A DNA stretch of 10,088 bases from an uncultured Alphaproteobacteria bacterium (GTDB lineage Bacteria; Pseudomonadota; Alphaproteobacteria; CASFRQ01; SAAU01). The stretch's first letter is position 1. Each line of letters begins with the position of its first letter. Under the pieces are notes generated by a model. The model saw only the letters and a list, made by a program, of their open reading frames with translations, did not search any database and was not told where the DNA came from. The DNA lies in contig CASFRQ010000061.1 in NCBI GenBank assembly GCA_949296785.1, positions 1 to 10,088 of the forward strand. The letters run 5' to 3'. Below, one piece after another: positions 7,094 to 10,088 of this stretch. The position numbers and the translations under genes were made by a program.

Positions 7094-7111
7094 TCATTTT
7101 GGAGAAAACAG

Positions 7112-7540
7112 ATGAAAGAAATAATTGTAAAAAATTACCGTGACATTCCGGCACAAGTACAAACACAAGGCAACAATCAGTTTAGCGTCAAACCGGTTAT
7201 TGAAGACATTGCCAAATGTTCTGCCAATTTTGTGGAAGTTGAGCCCGGAAAATATGCTTACGGTTATCACTATCATGAAGAAAACGAAGAGGTCTTTTAT
7301 ATCATCCGCGGAGAAGCAATGGTCAAAACGGAAAGAGGCGATATTCATCTCAATGCCGGAGACATTATTTGTTTTCCGGCCGATATAAGCGGTTCGCACG
7401 TTATTTCAAATCCGTCTAAAACAGAAAAATTGATTTATCTGGATTTCGGAACCGCTAACAGGCCGGATGTTGTTCACTTTACCGGAACAACTGCCGGAAT
7501 GGTGATTACCCGCGAAGGTATTTATAATTTTTCAAAATAA
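7112..7540 (+). CDS. Small single-domain cupin protein
   Basis: A 142-residue cytoplasmic cupin. The metal-binding motif 1 is GYHYHEENEEVFYIIRG with H53, H55 and a Glu at 59 or 60; motif 2 is NAGDIICFPADISGSH with H96 as the fourth ligand, so the metal site appears complete. The rest is beta-strand-like with no extra domain. Cupins of this size range from dioxygenases and isomerases to sugar-binding and storage-type proteins, so no reaction is assigned. The ATG at 7112 is chosen because GGAG lies 7 nt upstream; an in-frame ATG at 7088 has no ribosome-binding site. The gene stands alone between the divergent HxlR gene and a strong terminator, which makes it the main candidate target of that regulator. 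Relatives of HxlR with the same Cys often control detoxification enzymes, so a role against electrophiles is possible but inferred only from context. Confidence 0.9.
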   Translation: MKEIIVKNYRDIPAQVQTQGNNQFSVKPVIEDIAKCSANFVEVEPGKYAYGYHYHEENEEVFYIIRGEAMVKTERGDIHLNAGDIICFPADISGSHVISNPSKTEKLIYLDFGTANRPDVVHFTGTTAGMVITREGIYNFSK

Positions 7541-7545
7541 CGCAA

Positions 7546-7576
7546 AAAGCCGGTCAGACCAAGACTGACCGGCTTT
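7546..7576. terminator. Two-way intrinsic terminator between convergent genes
   Basis: AAAGCCGGTCAG (7546-7557) pairs perfectly with CTGACCGGCTTT (7565-7576) across a 7-nt loop: a 12-bp stem. Read on the minus strand it ends in TTTTT (7548-7544), a good terminator for the esterase operon whose stop is at 7590; on the plus strand it follows the cupin stop by 5 nt but has only TTT, so it is weaker in that direction. Confidence 0.85.
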
Positions 7577-7589
7577 AGATTACAGACTT

Positions 7590-8645
7590 TTATTTCAGCT
7601 TGTTTTCTTTAAGCCATTTGTCAAACAAATCGGCGATAACATCATTATTCAAATCCTGCATTAAAAAGTGCGTATTGCCTTTAATTCCAAGTTTGGGAAG
7701 TTCAACAAGCGTCGCATTACCGCCATGTTTATTGATAATTTCAACAAATTTTCGTGCCATATTCAATCGGACGCGCCAGTTTTCATCGCCCAAGTTTTGG
7801 CTTGGTTCTTCGGGAATATAATCGCCGAAATACAAGACAATCGGAATTTCAGTCAGCTTTTTAAATTCTTCGGCAGAAACTTCTACACCGTTTAATGTCC
7901 CGGTTAAGCTTGGCATTGGAGCAGGTACCTCACCTCTTGGAAAAACAAATCCCCCCGGTTCAAAAGCTGCAACGCCTTTAACATTACTGTTTTGCATCGC
8001 CACAACCCAGCCAGGATAACCTCCGGCAGAGTGAGTTACTAAAATATGGCTGCCGATTTTATCTGCCAAAGCGCTGATAGCCGGAATATCCAGTGTATGA
8101 TTACTCAAATCCGGTGTCATTTCGCGGAAAAACTGAGACAAGTATTCCTTATCTTTTGAAAACTGTACTCCTTCATTATAATTCGGCCACAAGCCAATCC
8201 GCCAGATGTCAAACCAAAACATTTCGTCCGCGACAGGCTTGGTATGATTTTCGGCTGTCGTGCGTCCGGCTCTGCCCCGTCCCGGTAAATCCATAACATA
8301 AGTCGGATATTTCTTACGAAGCATTAAGGTTGCAAAGCCGTCCCGATTGTCCGGTGTCATTTCCCAACAAACGCCGGAGCCGCCGTAACCATGAATAAAG
8401 ACCAACGGATATTTATTGGCTTTTACCGGAATCTGGTAATTTACAAAAGCATGGTCTCCGCGATAACTTTGTCCTGTTTCAACCTGTTCCGCCCAACCGA
8501 CAAACCTTGAATTATCATATGTTCCTTTGCGCTGAATCGTCGTGCCGCCGACAGGAAAACTGCCTTGTCTGGCAATTTTGATTTCATTATCAGAACAGGC
8601 TGAAGCCAACAAAACGGCAAGAAACGAAGCTGCGAATTTATTCAT
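7590..8645 (-). CDS. Lipoprotein alpha/beta hydrolase (esterase-like, Ser nucleophile)
   Basis: A 351-residue predicted envelope lipoprotein. Residues 1-17 are a short signal with lipobox LASAC (C17). FIHGYGGSGVCWE (83-95) gives the oxyanion-hole loop, YVMDLPGRGRAG follows (116-127), LVTHSAGGYPGW (202-213) carries the nucleophile S206, and GNTHFLMQD (323-331) carries His326. AAFEPGG places Glu229 just after the strand following the nucleophile, where a few bacterial esterases (I recall the Alcaligenes esterase structure) keep their acid; D275 is the alternative. Residues 128-185 form a cap-like insertion rich in Trp and Phe, suggesting a hydrophobic pocket. The ATG at 8645 has AAGGAG 7 nt upstream. 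The gene starts 14 nt after the stop of the YcjY-like gene and the Shine-Dalgarno fills that gap, so the two form an operon. Substrate unknown; an ester or lactone is likely. Confidence 0.88.
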   Translation of the reverse strand: MNKFAASFLAVLLASACSDNEIKIARQGSFPVGGTTIQRKGTYDNSRFVGWAEQVETGQSYRGDHAFVNYQIPVKANKYPLVFIHGYGGSGVCWEMTPDNRDGFATLMLRKKYPTYVMDLPGRGRAGRTTAENHTKPVADEMFWFDIWRIGLWPNYNEGVQFSKDKEYLSQFFREMTPDLSNHTLDIPAISALADKIGSHILVTHSAGGYPGWVVAMQNSNVKGVAAFEPGGFVFPRGEVPAPMPSLTGTLNGVEVSAEEFKKLTEIPIVLYFGDYIPEEPSQNLGDENWRVRLNMARKFVEIINKHGGNATLVELPKLGIKGNTHFLMQDLNNDVIADLFDKWLKENKLK

Positions 8646-8659
8646 ATCTTTACTCCTTT

Positions 8660-9709
8660 CTATAATTTTTCATCGTAAAACTTAACCAATTTATCGCTGA
8701 TAACATTAACATATTCCGGCACATAATAGGTCTGGATATGCGTCGCACCAGGAATAAGAAACAGCTCTTTGTCGGTTGTTCCGGTCGCTTTGTTATAAGC
8801 GTCTTGAGTCATATATAATGAATCTGCTTTTTCTCCGGCCATCATCAGTAACGGTTGGTTAATCAGCTCAATCTGGTCCGTCGCATCCCAAGTCATCAAA
8901 TCCATCAGACTGCTTTCGGTATATTCAAAAGTAGAATTCGGATGAGCGTAAGTCCGCATATAATACTGAAACCCTTCACGGTATAAATCAAACGGCAGTT
9001 TTGCGGCTTGTTCATCGGTGACGCCAGCCATTGAACCGACTAACCTTTCTCTACCGGTTTTCACCGCCTCCGCACGAGCTTCAGCAGCTTTGGAGAGACG
9101 CTCCTGAACTGTATCAAGCTGGCTGTCCTGATAGCCGTTACGACGAACACGTCCTGTATTAAACATACTCAAGGTGGCAACGGCTTTTAACCTTTTATCA
9201 GATTGCGCGGCTTTCAATGTATAACCACCACCTCCACAAATACCCAAAACACCAATTCTGTTATTATCAACGCCCGGATATTGCGAAATATAGTCAATCA
9301 TACCATGAATATCTTCCTCCCGGTATGCCGGCTTGTCGGTATGCCGAGGTTCGCCACCGCTTGCCCCTTGATAAGAAGCGTCGGCAGCTATGGTAATATA
9401 GCCGTTTTCGGCCAAACGCTGAGCATAAAGACCAGCAACTTGCTCTTTGGTACCGCCGTTCGGGTGAGCGATAACAACCGCCGGATAGCTTTTAGAAGCG
9501 TTATAATCTGCAGGCGTATAAATATTGGCGGCAATATTCAAACTATGCAATTTATATGTTGTCGGATGAATATTGACTTTTCCCGCAACATTTTCAGTTA
9601 CGGCTCCGTCGTAAACCAGTCCGAACGGGTTTGTATTTTCTGTAGCTTTTGCATTTGTTCCGGCTATTAAACCCGCGCTTAATAGGACGCTCATAATCAT
9701 TCCTTTCAT
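8660..9709 (-). CDS. Exported YcjY-like alpha/beta hydrolase (Cys nucleophile)
   Basis: A 349-residue protein with a Sec-type signal peptide (K2, hydrophobic 4-18, likely cleavage after TNA at 20), so probably periplasmic or secreted; no lipobox. VVIAHPNGGTKEQVAGLYAQ (from 78) supplies the oxyanion region, then AADASYQGASGGEPR (108-122). The nucleophile elbow is VLGICGGGGYT (154-164) with Cys158 in place of Ser, as in E. coli YcjY-type and dienelactone hydrolases. MMAGEKADSLY contains the probable acid D296 and PGATHIQTYY the base H324, so a Cys-Asp-His triad can be formed. The ATG at 9709 is set by GGAGGA 6 nt upstream. It is the first gene of an operon with the lipoprotein esterase. Both products act outside the cytoplasm, so they may work on the same compound. 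Dienelactone-hydrolase chemistry would fit with the nearby carboxymuconolactone decarboxylase homologue, but that is inference. Confidence 0.9.
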   Translation of the reverse strand: MKGMIMSVLLSAGLIAGTNAKATENTNPFGLVYDGAVTENVAGKVNIHPTTYKLHSLNIAANIYTPADYNASKSYPAVVIAHPNGGTKEQVAGLYAQRLAENGYITIAADASYQGASGGEPRHTDKPAYREEDIHGMIDYISQYPGVDNNRIGVLGICGGGGYTLKAAQSDKRLKAVATLSMFNTGRVRRNGYQDSQLDTVQERLSKAAEARAEAVKTGRERLVGSMAGVTDEQAAKLPFDLYREGFQYYMRTYAHPNSTFEYTESSLMDLMTWDATDQIELINQPLLMMAGEKADSLYMTQDAYNKATGTTDKELFLIPGATHIQTYYVPEYVNVISDKLVKFYDEKL

Positions 9710-9757
9710 CTTTTATCCTCCGTAAATTTATTACTGTCTTTAATATGAAACCGGAAA

Positions 9758-9780
9758 GCATGATTATAAAGACATAATGC
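9758..9780 (-). promoter_or_regulatory. Predicted promoter and overlapping inverted repeat of the hydrolase operon
   Basis: The minus strand has a consensus -10 TATAAT (9768-9763) about 50 nt before the ATG at 9709, without a recognisable -35 at normal spacing (TTGAGA at 9786-9781 is only 12 nt away). GCATGATTAT (9758-9767) and ATAATGC (9774-9780) form an imperfect inverted repeat over the -10. A good -10 without a -35 suggests an activator. The rest of the gap 9723-9882 is AT-rich and I see no gene in it. Confidence 0.4.
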
Positions 9781-9882
9781 TCTCAAATAATTGCCCGATT
9801 CTATCAACTACGGAATAAAATAATTCTTTATTTTTCTATAAAAAATCACTTAAACACAAGAAAGGCTACGCCCCTTACTTAT

Positions 9883-9912
9883 AAAAAAAAAGGGAAGTTC
9901 GTAACTTCCCTT
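9883..9912 (-). terminator. Intrinsic terminator of the greA-type gene
   Basis: AAGGGAAGTT (9890-9899) pairs with AACTTCCCTT (9903-9912) over a 3-nt loop. On the minus strand the 10-bp stem is followed by a run of T (9891-9883). It begins 26 nt after the stop codon at 9939. Confidence 0.88.
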
Positions 9913-9938
9913 CCTCGCTTACCTTTGACTATCAATAT

Positions 9939-10088
9939 TTAAACAAACTTGACATCCAAAACCTCGTAACAGCGAGTGCCGCGAGGTGTCGTAAATTCCA
10001 CGGAATCGCCTACTTCTCGGCCAATCAAGGCCTTTGCCAAAGGAGAAGTCAGTGAAATGCGGCCATGTTCCAAATCCGCCTCGTATTG
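9939..10088 (-). CDS. greA: GreA/GreB-family transcription elongation factor, C-terminal fragment
   Basis: The last 49 codons of a gene that continues beyond the right edge. The translation includes YEADLEHGRISLTSPLAKAL, then IGREVGDSVEFTTPRGTRCY and EVLDVKFV before TAA. This is the C-terminal FKBP-like domain of Gre factors: the G-RIS--SP-A-ALIG core, GD-V---TP-G and a final YEV strand. Gre factors bind RNA polymerase at the secondary channel and stimulate cleavage of backtracked transcripts; the coiled coil that carries the catalytic acidic residues lies outside the window. GreA is preferred over GreB because the SPLAKALIG and TPRG wording is GreA-like, but the fragment alone cannot exclude another Gre paralogue. 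It was too short to be noticed from length alone and ends at a clear terminator. Confidence 0.88.
   Translation of the reverse strand, partial: QYEADLEHGRISLTSPLAKALIGREVGDSVEFTTPRGTRCYEVLDVKFV

Larger units (their letters stand above)
6994..7108. repeat. 12-bp inverted repeat: matching ribosome-binding leaders of the HxlR and cupin genes
   Basis: TTTTCTCCAAAA (6994-7005) and TTTTGGAGAAAA (7097-7108) are exact reverse complements. Each places GGAG 7-8 nt before a start codon (GTG 6989 on -, ATG 7112 on +), so both divergent genes carry the same translation-initiation leader. Confidence 0.7.

Noticed and set aside
9203..9670. Long open frame on the plus strand opposite the YcjY-like gene
   Set aside because: It is antisense to a gene with clear motifs and a Shine-Dalgarno; its translation shows no recognisable domain and is rich in residues typical of an antisense frame.
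9743..9775. Tiny plus-strand open frame (ATG at 9745) in the hydrolase promoter region
   Set aside because: Only about 10 codons, no Shine-Dalgarno, and it lies over the predicted -10 of the opposite operon.
1..10088. CRISPR array, tRNA, rRNA, insertion sequence or integrase
   Set aside because: No regularly spaced repeats, cloverleaf-like sequence, rRNA stretch, transposase motif or terminal inverted repeats were seen on either strand.

Overview
The window looks like chromosomal DNA of an alphaproteobacterium. The best evidence is the addB-addA pair, whose AddA has the alphaproteobacterial style of motifs (start of Walker A block, the LCLTYTK block, an FHSFCQSLLKRFP block). No rRNA or species marker is present, so a finer placement is not possible; a host-associated lineage is only a guess.

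Left part (1-4778, + strand): the 3' end of addB, complete addA (overlapping addB by 11 nt) and a lipoprotein alpha/beta hydrolase overlapping addA by one base (TAATG). The first two form the AddAB helicase-nuclease that resects double-strand breaks. The third is an envelope protein with no obvious link to repair, and its nucleophile-elbow residue is Asp where I would expect Ser.

Middle part (4796-7540): two regulator-target pairs, each divergently arranged. The first is a carboxymuconolactone decarboxylase (CMD)-cupin fusion (- strand) facing an AraC-family regulator (+ strand), with only 33 bp between the start codons. The second is an HxlR-family regulator (- strand) facing a small cupin (+ strand). 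The intergenic region of the second pair holds recognisable back-to-back promoters, a 22-bp-spaced direct repeat, a 13-bp palindrome, and identical TTTTGGAGAAAA ribosome-binding leaders on both strands.

Right part (7546-9883): a strong two-way hairpin terminator separates the cupin from a two-gene - strand operon. That operon encodes a Sec-exported YcjY-like alpha/beta hydrolase with a Cys nucleophile, then a lipoprotein esterase-like hydrolase with a Ser nucleophile. The window ends in the 3' end of a GreA/GreB-type elongation factor gene (- strand), followed by a textbook intrinsic terminator.

Reading it as a whole: housekeeping genes (addAB, greA) flank about 5 kb of accessory genes that are visibly more AT-rich in places. 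Two sensors, two cupins, a CMD protein and two exported hydrolases suggest uptake-side hydrolysis and cytoplasmic handling of a small reactive or aromatic compound. That joint function is inference; no substrate can be read from the sequence. No tRNA, rRNA, CRISPR array, insertion sequence or integrase was seen.
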